Of a stretch of DNA of 13,928 nucleotides, positions 1-6,631 are shown piece after piece. A program made the translations under genes and the position numbers. Source of the DNA: JBQTKD01 sp052389435 (lineage in GTDB: Bacteria > Actinomycetota > Actinomycetes > Sporichthyales > Sporichthyaceae); the NCBI GenBank assembly GCA_052389435.1, contig JBQTIB010000192.1:1-13928 (forward strand). The letters are read 5' to 3'. The notes beneath the pieces were generated by a model. It saw only the letters and a list, made by a program, of their open reading frames with translations, was not told the origin of the DNA and ran no database searches. Position 1 is the stretch's first letter. Each line of letters starts with the position of its first letter.

Positions 1-79
1 GGGCGCGCCACCAAACACCCCCAGGGCGTCCCACCACCGTGACCCTTCGGCCACCGGTGCCGCGCACGCCAGTGCAGTA

Positions 80-1036
80 CTAGAGAGTCGCGACGTCGCC
101 CTGCTTCGCGCGGACGGCCTCGGCGGCCTCCTTCAGCGCGGCGAGTTCGGTCGCGGTGAGGTCGCGCTCGACGACCTTCTTGATGCCGCCGGCACCGAGC
201 TCGGCCTCGACGCCGAGGTACACGCCCTCGATGCCGTACTCGCCGTCGACCCAGCAGCAGACCGGCATGACCGCGCCGGAGTCGGTGGCGATGGCCTTGA
301 CCATGCGGGCCGCGGCGGCCGACGGGGCGTAGTACGCCGAGCCGGTCTTGAGCAGCGCCACGACCTCGGCGCCACCGTTGCGGGTGCGGACTACGAGGTC
401 TTCGATCTCCTCGGCGGAGAGCAGGTCCGCGAGCGGCTTGCCGTCGACCGAGCACGCGGACGGGACCGGGACCATCGTGTCGCCGTGCGAGCCGAGGGTC
501 AGGGTGGTGACCGAGCCGACCTCGACGCCGAGCTTCTCGGCGACGAAGTTGGTGAAGCGGGCGGTGTCGAGCATGCCCGCCTGGCCGATGACCTTGTTCT
601 TCGGCAGGCCCGAGGCGAGCTGGGTCAGCGCGGTCATCTCGTCGAGCGGGTTGGACACGACGACGATCACGGCGTCGGGCGAGTGCTTGACGATGTTCTC
701 CGCGACGCCGCGGACGATGCCGGCGTTGACCTCGATGAGGTCCATGCGGCTCATGCCCGGCTTGCGCGGCAGACCGGCGGTGATCACGACGATGTCCGAA
801 CCCGCGGTCTTCTCGTACCCGCCGCCGTCGGCGGCCGTGGTCGCGCCGGTCAGCTTGGTCTCGAAGCCCTCGATCGGCCGCGACTGGTTCATGTCCAGGG
901 CCAGGCCTTCGCCCTTGCCCTCCAGGATGTCGGTCAGTACGACCTCGTCGAAGATGTCGTACTCCGCCAGGCGGAGCGCGGTGGTCGATCCGTAGAAACC
1001 GGCACCGACGACCGTGACCTTGCCCTTGCGCGCCAT
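80..1036 (-). CDS. mdh: NAD-dependent malate dehydrogenase, LDH-like type
   Basis: Catalyses NAD-linked malate/oxaloacetate interconversion in the cytosolic TCA cycle. The 318-residue protein has the Rossmann loop GAGFYG (11-16) and an acidic D36 ending strand 2, which favours NAD over NADP. The substrate loop reads PRKPGMSR: R91 sits at the position that is Gln in lactate dehydrogenases and Arg in malate dehydrogenases, and R97 is the second loop arginine. The catalytic pair is D157 (LDTARF, with R160) and H183 (GSHGDTMVP). The ATG at 1036 is preferred over an in-frame upstream ATG at 1114 because AAGGGGA lies 9 bases before it and the family N-terminus (KVTVVGAG) starts there. It is the last gene of the minus-strand block, after the DUF3017 gene. 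Mycobacteria, as I recall, use a different malate dehydrogenase type. Family assignment is firm; malate over lactate specificity rests on R91. Confidence 0.94.
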   Translation of the reverse strand: MARKGKVTVVGAGFYGSTTALRLAEYDIFDEVVLTDILEGKGEGLALDMNQSRPIEGFETKLTGATTAADGGGYEKTAGSDIVVITAGLPRKPGMSRMDLIEVNAGIVRGVAENIVKHSPDAVIVVVSNPLDEMTALTQLASGLPKNKVIGQAGMLDTARFTNFVAEKLGVEVGSVTTLTLGSHGDTMVPVPSACSVDGKPLADLLSAEEIEDLVVRTRNGGAEVVALLKTGSAYYAPSAAAARMVKAIATDSGAVMPVCCWVDGEYGIEGVYLGVEAELGAGGIKKVVERDLTATELAALKEAAEAVRAKQGDVATL

Positions 1037-1154
1037 CGCGTCATTCCCCTTCGCAGGACCGCCGAGCTCTCTTTGTGATTCCCTCGGCAGGCCTCGGGAA
1101 TATCTCGGCATCAAGAGACTTTCCGAGGCGACCCTACCCCAGTTCCGGGAGTGC
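1037..1154 (-). promoter_or_regulatory. mdh leader with a 24-base inverted repeat
   Basis: This 118-base gap between the DUF3017 stop and the mdh start is long enough for a separate mdh promoter. Read on the minus strand it has TAGGGT (1131-1136), an acceptable actinobacterial -10 box, but no clear -35. It also has an inverted repeat with arms ATTCCC/GGGAAT at 1078-1101, about 40-65 bases before the start codon. The repeat could be an operator or an mRNA hairpin. No regulator can be named. Confidence 0.3.
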
Positions 1155-1472
1155 CTAGGACGGCGGCGGGACCACCAGTGCGGTCAGCAGCACGCCCAGT
1201 CCCAGCGCCCCGAGCGTCAACACGTCGAGCAGGCGATTGCGGACCACCAACAGGCCGGCGGCGGGCGCCGGGAGCACGGCGCGGAGGGCCGCGGCGAGGA
1301 CCAGACCGCCCGCGAACAGCACGGTGCCACGGCGAAAGTGATTGGAAAGGACAACCAGCAGACCGGCGACGCACACCGACAGCACGAGCGCCAACGGCCA
1401 CTGGACGAGGACGAGTCGGACCGCGGACGGGCGGGGCACGGACTCCGCCTTCTCCTCGCCCCGTTCGCTCAC
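1155..1472 (-). CDS. small DUF3017 integral membrane protein
   Basis: Function unknown. The protein has 105 residues with three hydrophobic helices (about 22-41, 47-65 and 83-101), a short charged N-terminus and almost no C-terminal tail. The FRRG turn after helix 1 and the AGLLVVRNR segment before helix 3 match the DUF3017 pattern as I remember it, and this family typically sits directly after folD in actinobacteria (Rv3355c beside folD Rv3356c). That is the arrangement here. The start is uncertain: GTG at 1472 has only a weak ribosome site and lies beside a perfect palindrome (1474-1487). GTG at 1439 (residue 12) has GAGGAGAAGG upstream and would also leave all three helices intact. The role is inferred to be at the membrane; nothing visible ties it biochemically to folate metabolism. 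Confidence 0.85.
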   Translation of the reverse strand: MSERGEEKAESVPRPSAVRLVLVQWPLALVLSVCVAGLLVVLSNHFRRGTVLFAGGLVLAAALRAVLPAPAAGLLVVRNRLLDVLTLGALGLGVLLTALVVPPPS

Positions 1473-1495
1473 GAGAGCGATCGCTCTGTGCTCAG

Positions 1496-1595
1496 ATCGC
1501 TCGCGATCCTCACTCGTCCCTCGCTCGTCATGCTCGCTCGGCGCCCATATCGCTCGCGATCCTCACTCGTCCCTCGCTTGTCAAGCTCGCTCGGC
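1496..1595. repeat. two-copy tandem repeat, 53-base period, across the folD stop codon
   Basis: Two 47-base units, 1496-1542 and 1549-1595, match at 45 of 47 positions and are separated by 6 bases. Each carries a small palindrome, ATCGCTCGCGAT. The right unit overlaps the last codons and stop of folD (TGA at 1581-1583); the left unit contains the same AERA-stop reading on the minus strand. A related palindrome, AGAGCGATCGCTCT (1474-1487), follows toward the DUF3017 start. The block fills almost the whole folD-DUF3017 gap. It may be a duplication of the folD 3' end or part of a dispersed GAGCGA-type intergenic repeat. Confidence 0.9.
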
Positions 1596-2429
1596 CGCCA
1601 GCACCACGTTGTCGACCAGCATCGCCCGCGTCATGGGGCCGACGCCGCCGGGCATCGGAGCCAGCCAGCCGGCCACCTCGGACACCTCGGGGGCGACGTC
1701 CCCGACGAGCTTGCCCTCCTCGGATCGGGAGGTTCCGACGTCCAGGACGACCGCGCCCGGCTTGACCATGTCCGCGGTCACGAGCCCGCGCACGCCGGCG
1801 GCGGCGACCACGATGTCGGCGCGGCGCACGTGAGCGGCCAGGTCGCGCGTCCCGGTGTGACACAGGGTCACGGTGGAGTTCTCGGACCGGCGCGTGAGCA
1901 GCAGCCCCAGCGGGCGACCGACGGTGACGCCGCGGCCGATCACCGTGACCTCCGCGCCGTCCAGCGAGATCTGATAGCGCGTCAGAAGGTCGACGATGCC
2001 GCGCGGCGTGCAGGGCAGCGGCGCGGGCTCGCCGAGCACCAGCCTGCCGAGGTTCACCGGGTGCAGGCCGTCGGCGTCCTTGTTCGGGTCGATCAGGCCG
2101 AGCACGCGGTTGGCGTCGAGGCCCTTGGGGAGCGGCAGCTGCACGATGAATCCGGTGCAGGCCGGGTCGGCGTTCAACTCGGCGACTGCGCGCTCGACCT
2201 CGGCCTGGGTGGCGCTGGCGGGCAGGTCGCGGCGGATCGAGGCGATGCCGATCTCGGCGCAGTCGCGATGCTTGCCGCCCACGTAGGAGTGGCTCCCCGG
2301 ATCGTCGCCGACCAGCACCGTACCGAGGCCGGGAACCACGCCGGACTCGGCCAGCTTGCTCACGCGTTCGCGCAGCTCGGCGCGGATCGCCGCAGCGGTG
2401 GCCTTGCCGTCGAGGATCTGTGCACCCAT
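1581..2429 (-). CDS. folD: bifunctional methylenetetrahydrofolate dehydrogenase / methenyltetrahydrofolate cyclohydrolase
   Basis: Converts 5,10-methylene-THF to 5,10-methenyl-THF (NADP-linked) and then to 10-formyl-THF, the formyl donor used by PurN and PurH upstream in the same strand block. The 282-residue protein has the usual family length. The catalytic Y49xxxK53 lies in SYVGGKHRD; the folate-site segment QLPLPKGLD is followed by DADGLHPVNLGRL; the nucleotide-binding loop reads GRGVTVGRPLGLLL; and the C-terminal signature PGGVGPMTRAML is intact. ATG at 2429 is chosen over an in-frame upstream start at 2474 because the family N-terminus (ILDGKATA) begins just after it and a GAGAGGCAAGG stretch precedes it. 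The last residues (AERA) and the stop codon lie inside the tandem repeat at 1549-1595. It is complete, with no missing active-site residue. Confidence 0.97.
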   Translation of the reverse strand: MGAQILDGKATAAAIRAELRERVSKLAESGVVPGLGTVLVGDDPGSHSYVGGKHRDCAEIGIASIRRDLPASATQAEVERAVAELNADPACTGFIVQLPLPKGLDANRVLGLIDPNKDADGLHPVNLGRLVLGEPAPLPCTPRGIVDLLTRYQISLDGAEVTVIGRGVTVGRPLGLLLTRRSENSTVTLCHTGTRDLAAHVRRADIVVAAAGVRGLVTADMVKPGAVVLDVGTSRSEEGKLVGDVAPEVSEVAGWLAPMPGGVGPMTRAMLVDNVVLAAERA

Positions 2430-2448
2430 GCCTTGCCTCTCTACCGAC

Positions 2449-2482
2449 CTAGAACCCGTGCCCCATACGGGCACGAGTCTAG
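2449..2482 (-). promoter_or_regulatory. stem-loop between the 538-residue membrane-protein gene and folD
   Basis: CGTGCCC (2457-2463) pairs perfectly with GGGCACG (2469-2475) around a 5-base loop. An outer CTAGA/TCTAG pairing (2449-2453 with 2478-2482) extends it across a short internal bulge. It starts 17 bases after the upstream stop codon (2500) and ends 20 bases before the folD ATG. There is no T-run, so it could be a partial terminator, an mRNA processing or stability element, or a leader hairpin of folD. Confidence 0.5.
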
Positions 2483-2499
2483 GCGGGCGAGGCGGGCTC

Positions 2500-4116
2500 C
2501 TAGTCGCGCGGGCGGATGAGGCCCAGGGTGCCCGGTGCGTCGTAGTCGATCCGCATGAGCTGGCCCTCGGAGTTGCCTTCGGCGTCCTCGAAGGTGGGCT
2601 CGGCCGGGCGGTACGGGTCGACCTGGGCGTCGAGGAAGTCGAAGGCCTTGCTCGCCGCGACGCCGCCGACCGCGATGCCCTTGCCGTCGAGCTTGTCGAT
2701 TCGCATGCTCCGGGCCGGGGCTCCGGCGGCCTTGTCGGCGGCGTCGATCGGGAAGTCGAGGACGTGGACCTCCACCAGGCGCGACATGCCGACCAGTGCG
2801 AGCATCACGCGCGAGTCGACTCGCCCTGCGACCAGGTCCGCCTTCGCGGCCTTGCTGAGCTTGACCGCCGCGATGGTCGCGATCTCCTTGCCGGCGGCGA
2901 TTCGCTCGCTCTTTTCGGCCTTCAGGGCGGCCGCGACGGCCTCCGGCGTGCCGTCGAGCACCTGGCGGATCTCGGTGACGGTGCCGCCACCGGTGAACGT
3001 GGCGATCAGCCGGGAGCGGTCGTAGGAGTTGCGCAGCGCGCTCGGCAGGGCGTCCCGAAGGTCGACGCCGTTCGGCGCGCTGGCCAGAAGCACGTTGCAG
3101 CAGCGCCAGTCGGGCATCTCGCTGCCGACGGCGGAGGCGGCGTCCGGGTACGGGACGAGCTTCTCGGCGTCGAAGTCGGCCTTCTTCAACGCAGACACCA
3201 CCGACGCGGGCGCCAGCAGCGAGGACTTTTCGCCGAGATTGGCGTTGACCCAGTCCTTGGCCGCGAGCGCCGAACCGGTCACGGCCACGTCGGACACGAC
3301 CTCCGTGGTTCCACTGCCGCTCAACGTCCATGCTGCACCGCCGCCGATGAGCGCGCCCGCGATCAGGATCGCGGCGACGTACTTGCGGCGCGGGGCGGGG
3401 GTCTCCTCGGGCGCGGTGGTACGGACCTCGGTCCGCGGCGGCGCGGGAGTGCCGGGCTTGGCGGGCCCGGCCGTCGCGCCGGGCGCGCTCGCCTTGGCAA
3501 ACGCAACGGGTTTGGCGGACGGAACCGGCTTGGCGGACGCGATCGGCCGCTCGTGCGCGACGGGCTGGGCGGGCACGGCCGTGGAGCTCAGGATCGTGAC
3601 CGGCGGGTTGGCCGGGCGCTCCGGGCGGCCCGGGGCCTGGGACGGCACGTCCCGGCCTGCGCCGGCTGCGGCCTTGCGAGCGCGTTCGGCGGCGATCTCC
3701 GCGGCGATCACCGCGGTGACGTCGACGTCGCGGGTGTCCTCCATCGACGCGGGGTCCGGGACCTCGTCGAACAGCACTCCGTCGACGGGCTCGGCGACGC
3801 GTTCGACGGCGGCGGCTTCGGAGGAGTCCTCCGAGCGCCGGTGGCGGCGTGCCCGGGGCAGCGACTGGCCGCGCCGCCGGGAACGACGACCGTCGCCCTC
3901 GCCCGGCATCGGGGCGTCGCGGTCCTCCATCCACGGCGGCAGTACGGCCTCCGGGGCGCCGTCGGGACGCGCGAGGTCCGGACCGAAGTCGAACAGCGAT
4001 GCGTCGGGCTCCGAACCGTCCTCGAGCGGAATCAGCTCGAAACTCGGCACGTAGTCGGCGACATCGCGAGCCGGCCGTCCGCTCGAGTCGCCTGCGTCCT
4101 GACGTGTCTGTCCCAC
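2500..4116 (-). CDS. unrecognised single-pass membrane protein with disordered cytoplasmic half
   Basis: I do not recognise this 538-residue protein. Residues 1 to about 240 are low-complexity: an acidic stretch with SLFDFGPD, a basic patch (RRSRRRGQ, RARRHRR), then Ala/Pro/Lys-rich repeats (SAKPVPSAKPV). One membrane helix follows at about 246-264 (YVAAILIAGALIGGGAAW), preceded by RRK, which predicts cytoplasmic N-terminus and an outside C-terminus. The outer part (about 270 residues) looks folded; it begins with KDWVNANL and has an adjacent Cys pair (WRCCNVLL). There is no catalytic motif I can name. GTG at 4116 is chosen because GAGGGGGGA ends 6 bases before it; a TTG at 4140 is a longer alternative. 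It lies between purH and folD on the same strand, but a 217-base upstream gap suggests its own promoter. An envelope or division-related role is only a guess. Confidence 0.86.
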   Translation of the reverse strand: MGQTRQDAGDSSGRPARDVADYVPSFELIPLEDGSEPDASLFDFGPDLARPDGAPEAVLPPWMEDRDAPMPGEGDGRRSRRRGQSLPRARRHRRSEDSSEAAAVERVAEPVDGVLFDEVPDPASMEDTRDVDVTAVIAAEIAAERARKAAAGAGRDVPSQAPGRPERPANPPVTILSSTAVPAQPVAHERPIASAKPVPSAKPVAFAKASAPGATAGPAKPGTPAPPRTEVRTTAPEETPAPRRKYVAAILIAGALIGGGAAWTLSGSGTTEVVSDVAVTGSALAAKDWVNANLGEKSSLLAPASVVSALKKADFDAEKLVPYPDAASAVGSEMPDWRCCNVLLASAPNGVDLRDALPSALRNSYDRSRLIATFTGGGTVTEIRQVLDGTPEAVAAALKAEKSERIAAGKEIATIAAVKLSKAAKADLVAGRVDSRVMLALVGMSRLVEVHVLDFPIDAADKAAGAPARSMRIDKLDGKGIAVGGVAASKAFDFLDAQVDPYRPAEPTFEDAEGNSEGQLMRIDYDAPGTLGLIRPRD

Positions 4117-4333
4117 GACGATTCCCCCCTCGACACCCAAAGCCCCGCCACCTAGTACACGGACAGAAGGGTTGGGCTACAAGGGATTCGGGCCAAGGCC
4201 GGCCGAACGGACGAGCCCGCCTCGGCACGGTTCGCCCGGCCATGTCCGACATGGGCGCGAAAACTTTGCCCAATGCCTCGCCGAGGAACGGTTGTCGCAT
4301 GGGGCCGGTCGGGGCCCACGACGCCGCGCCGAA
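4117..4333 (-). promoter_or_regulatory. purH / membrane-protein intergenic region with palindromes
   Basis: No gene is seen here. It holds a perfect 15-base palindrome, CCATGTCCGACATGG (4240-4254), a second one, CCTCGCCGAGG (4276-4286), and a short GGGCC/GGCCC hairpin (4302-4317) just after the purH stop that may be a weak terminator. Closer to the downstream start, the minus strand reads TTGTAG, then 19 bases, then TACTAG: at best a poor promoter match. The 15-base palindrome has the form of an operator for a dimeric repressor, upstream of the 538-residue gene. Confidence 0.4.
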
Positions 4334-5893
4334 CTAGTGCGCGAAGTGCCGGGTCCCGGTCAGGTACATGGTGATTCCGGCGGCCTTGGCCGCCTCGATC
4401 ACCGATTCGTCCCGCATCGAGCCGCCGGGCTGCACCACCGCGCGAACGCCCGCGTCGATGAGCACCTGCAGGCCGTCGGGGAAGGGGAAGAACGCATCCG
4501 AGGAGGCCACCGCGCCGGCGGACCGCTCCCCCGCCCTCGCGACGGCAAGGCGCGCGGAGTCGACCCGGTTCACCTGCCCCATGCCGACGCCGACGGTCGC
4601 ACGGTCGGCGGCCAGCAGGATCGCGTTGGACTTCACGCCGCGAACCGCGCGCCAGGCGAACACGAGCTCGGCGAGCAGCGCCGCGTCGGCCGGCTCGCCG
4701 CTGGCCAACGTCCAGTTCGCCGGGTCGTCGCCGGGGGCGTCGATGGCGTCGGCCTGCTGCACGAGCATCCCGCCGGAGACCGGGCGCAGTTCGACGCCGG
4801 CGAACCCGGAGTCGACGGCGCACCGCAGGATGCGCAGGTTCTTCTTGCCGCGCAGGATCTCCAGCGCCTCGGGCTCGAAGTCCGGCGCCACGATCACCTC
4901 GGTGAAGATTTCGGACACCTGCGCGGCCATGGCGACGGTGACGGTGCGGTTGGCCGCGATGACGCCGCCGAAGGCCGAGACCGGGTCGCATTCGTGGGCC
5001 TTGCGGTGTGCGTCCGCGACGTCGGAACCGACGGCGATCCCGCACGGGTTGGCGTGCTTGACGATCGCGACGCACGGATCCGCGAAGTCCTGGGCGGCCC
5101 GGCGCGCGGCGTCGGTGTCGACGTAGTTGTTGAACGACATCTCCTTGCCGTGCAACTGCTCCGCACCGGCGAGTCCGGAGCCGTCGCCCGCGACGAACAG
5201 CGCCGCGGACTGGTGCGGGTTCTCGCCGTAGCGCAGCACGTCGGCGCGGCTCCAGCTGTGCCCGCGCCAGCTCGGCCAGTCGGTGGAGGGGTCGTCGGAG
5301 TACTGGGTGCCGAGCCAGTTCGCGACCGCGATGTCGTAGTCGGCGGTGTGCCGGAAGGCCGCGACGGCGAGCAGGCGGCGCGCCTCGAGGGTGAAGCCCC
5401 CGGCGTCGATCGCGGCGAGCGCCTCGGCGTAGCGCGACGGCTGCACCACGACGGCCACGGACGGGTGGTTCTTCGCGGCGGCCCGGACCATCGAGGGTCC
5501 GCCGATGTCGATCTGCTCGACGCACTCGTCGGGGCCGGCGCCGGAGGCGACGGTGGCGGTGAACGGGTAGAGGTTCACCACGACGAGTTCGAAGGCCTCG
5601 ATCCCGAGGTCGGCGAGCTGGGCCGCGTGCTCGTCCTTGCGCAGGTCGGCCAGGATGCCGGCGTGCACCCGCGGGTGCAGCGTCTTCACCCGGCCCTCCA
5701 GGCACTCGGGAAAGCCGGTGAGCTCTTCGACCGGCGTGACCGGCACGCCCGCGCCGGCGATGGTCGAGGCCGTCGATCCGGTCGACACGATGGCGACGCC
5801 CGCGGCGTGCAGACCCTTCGCGAACTCCACCAGGCCGGTCTTGTCGTACACGCTGATCAAGGCCCGGCGAACCGGTCGACGTCCGTCGCTCAT
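4334..5893 (-). CDS. purH: bifunctional AICAR formyltransferase / IMP cyclohydrolase
   Basis: Performs the last two steps of de novo purine synthesis: formyl transfer from 10-formyl-THF to AICAR, then ring closure to IMP. The 519 residues fit the family. The N-terminal cyclohydrolase (MGS-like) domain, about 1-195, has ALISVYDKTG, the STGSTAST phosphate loop and GRVKTLHPRVHAG with K70. The transferase domain has SFNNYVDTDAA, the catalytic K279-H280 pair in KHANPCG, DAFFPFPDGL, QPGGSMRDE and the C-terminal TGTRHFAH. ATG at 5893 overlaps the purN stop in an ATGA junction, so purN and purH are translationally coupled; GGGAG lies 7 bases upstream. It ends at a TAG (4334-4336) followed by a 217-base gap. 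There is no anomaly, and the assignment is essentially certain. Confidence 0.98.
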   Translation of the reverse strand: MSDGRRPVRRALISVYDKTGLVEFAKGLHAAGVAIVSTGSTASTIAGAGVPVTPVEELTGFPECLEGRVKTLHPRVHAGILADLRKDEHAAQLADLGIEAFELVVVNLYPFTATVASGAGPDECVEQIDIGGPSMVRAAAKNHPSVAVVVQPSRYAEALAAIDAGGFTLEARRLLAVAAFRHTADYDIAVANWLGTQYSDDPSTDWPSWRGHSWSRADVLRYGENPHQSAALFVAGDGSGLAGAEQLHGKEMSFNNYVDTDAARRAAQDFADPCVAIVKHANPCGIAVGSDVADAHRKAHECDPVSAFGGVIAANRTVTVAMAAQVSEIFTEVIVAPDFEPEALEILRGKKNLRILRCAVDSGFAGVELRPVSGGMLVQQADAIDAPGDDPANWTLASGEPADAALLAELVFAWRAVRGVKSNAILLAADRATVGVGMGQVNRVDSARLAVARAGERSAGAVASSDAFFPFPDGLQVLIDAGVRAVVQPGGSMRDESVIEAAKAAGITMYLTGTRHFAH

Positions 5894-6552
5894 GGTGTGC
5901 TCCCATCGCCCAGCCGTACCTGACGGCCAGTCACTTCGTATCCGAAACGGGCCATGCGGCCCACGACGTCGACGAGCAGAGCCCGCTCTTCGACCTTGAT
6001 GCGTTCGTGCAGGCTCGCCTCGTCGTCCTGGTCCAGGACCGCGACGGCGGCCTGGGCGACGATCGGGCCGGTGTCCACTCCCGCGTCGACGAGGTGGACG
6101 GTCGATCCGGTGACCTTCACCCCGTAGGCCATGGCGTCTCGTACGCCGTGGGCGCCGGGAAACGAGGGAAGCAGGGCGGGGTGGGTGTTCACGCACCGCC
6201 CGCCGAAGGCCGCGAGAAAGGCTGCGCCGAGGATCCGCATGAAGCCGGCGCACACCACCAGGTCCGGTTCGTGCGCGGCGACGGCCTTGGTCAGTGCGAG
6301 GTCCCAGTCGGCGCGATCGGCGAAGCCCCCGGGCGCGACGACGAAGGTCGGCACGCCGCAACGTTCGGCTCGGCGCAGTCCCTCGATGTCTGTACGGTCC
6401 GCGCCGACGGCGACGATCTCCGCGCCGAACGCGGCGTCGGCGGCGGCTTCGAGCAGCGCTGCGAGATTGGTCCCGGACCCGGAAACCAGGACCACCAACC
6501 GAGTCGCCCCCTGCTCTGGGGAGAAGTGCCCGGAGGAAAACTGGTGCGCCAC
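5890..6552 (-). CDS. purN: phosphoribosylglycinamide formyltransferase (GAR transformylase)
   Basis: Transfers the formyl group of 10-formyl-THF to GAR, giving FGAR, in step 3 of purine synthesis. The protein shows the phosphate-binding GSGTNL near the N-terminus, CAGFMRILG, and the catalytic segment NTHPALLPSFPGAHG with the essential Asn and His. VDAGVDTGPIVAQ follows and carries the essential Asp, so all three catalytic residues are present. The start is not settled. GTG at 6552 gives 220 residues with a 15-20 residue lead-in like the one I recall for mycobacterial PurN, but its GGAG is about 13 bases away. TTG at 6498 gives 202 residues starting right at the first strand, with GGGGG 8 bases before it. 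The stop overlaps the purH start (ATGA). Confidence 0.93.
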   Translation of the reverse strand: MAHQFSSGHFSPEQGATRLVVLVSGSGTNLAALLEAAADAAFGAEIVAVGADRTDIEGLRRAERCGVPTFVVAPGGFADRADWDLALTKAVAAHEPDLVVCAGFMRILGAAFLAAFGGRCVNTHPALLPSFPGAHGVRDAMAYGVKVTGSTVHLVDAGVDTGPIVAQAAVAVLDQDDEASLHERIKVEERALLVDVVGRMARFGYEVTGRQVRLGDGSTP

Positions 6553-6631
6553 TGTGCGGAGTTCGCTCCAGGTTGGGGCCGTCGGGGACGTGCCAAACCC
6601 TATCCGGGACCAGGCCCGGGAGCAGAATCGA
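6553..6631 (-). promoter_or_regulatory. possible purN promoter region
   Basis: This 79-base gap lies between the perM stop and the purN start. The minus strand carries GGATAGGGTTTGG, whose TAGGGT (6597-6602) fits an actinobacterial -10 box about 45 bases before the GTG at 6552. No convincing -35 is seen, and perM read-through remains possible. Confidence 0.25.

Noticed and set aside
1..79. Possible terminator or gene downstream of mdh
   Set aside because: Only short CACCGGTG-type palindromy is visible; no stem of useful length and no coding frame in these 79 bases.
2441..4300. Long overlapping open frames opposite or alongside the 538-residue gene (also within purH, perM, sucC and M23)
   Set aside because: They are Arg/Gly/Pro-rich readings in the wrong frame of GC-rich genes, with no family features.
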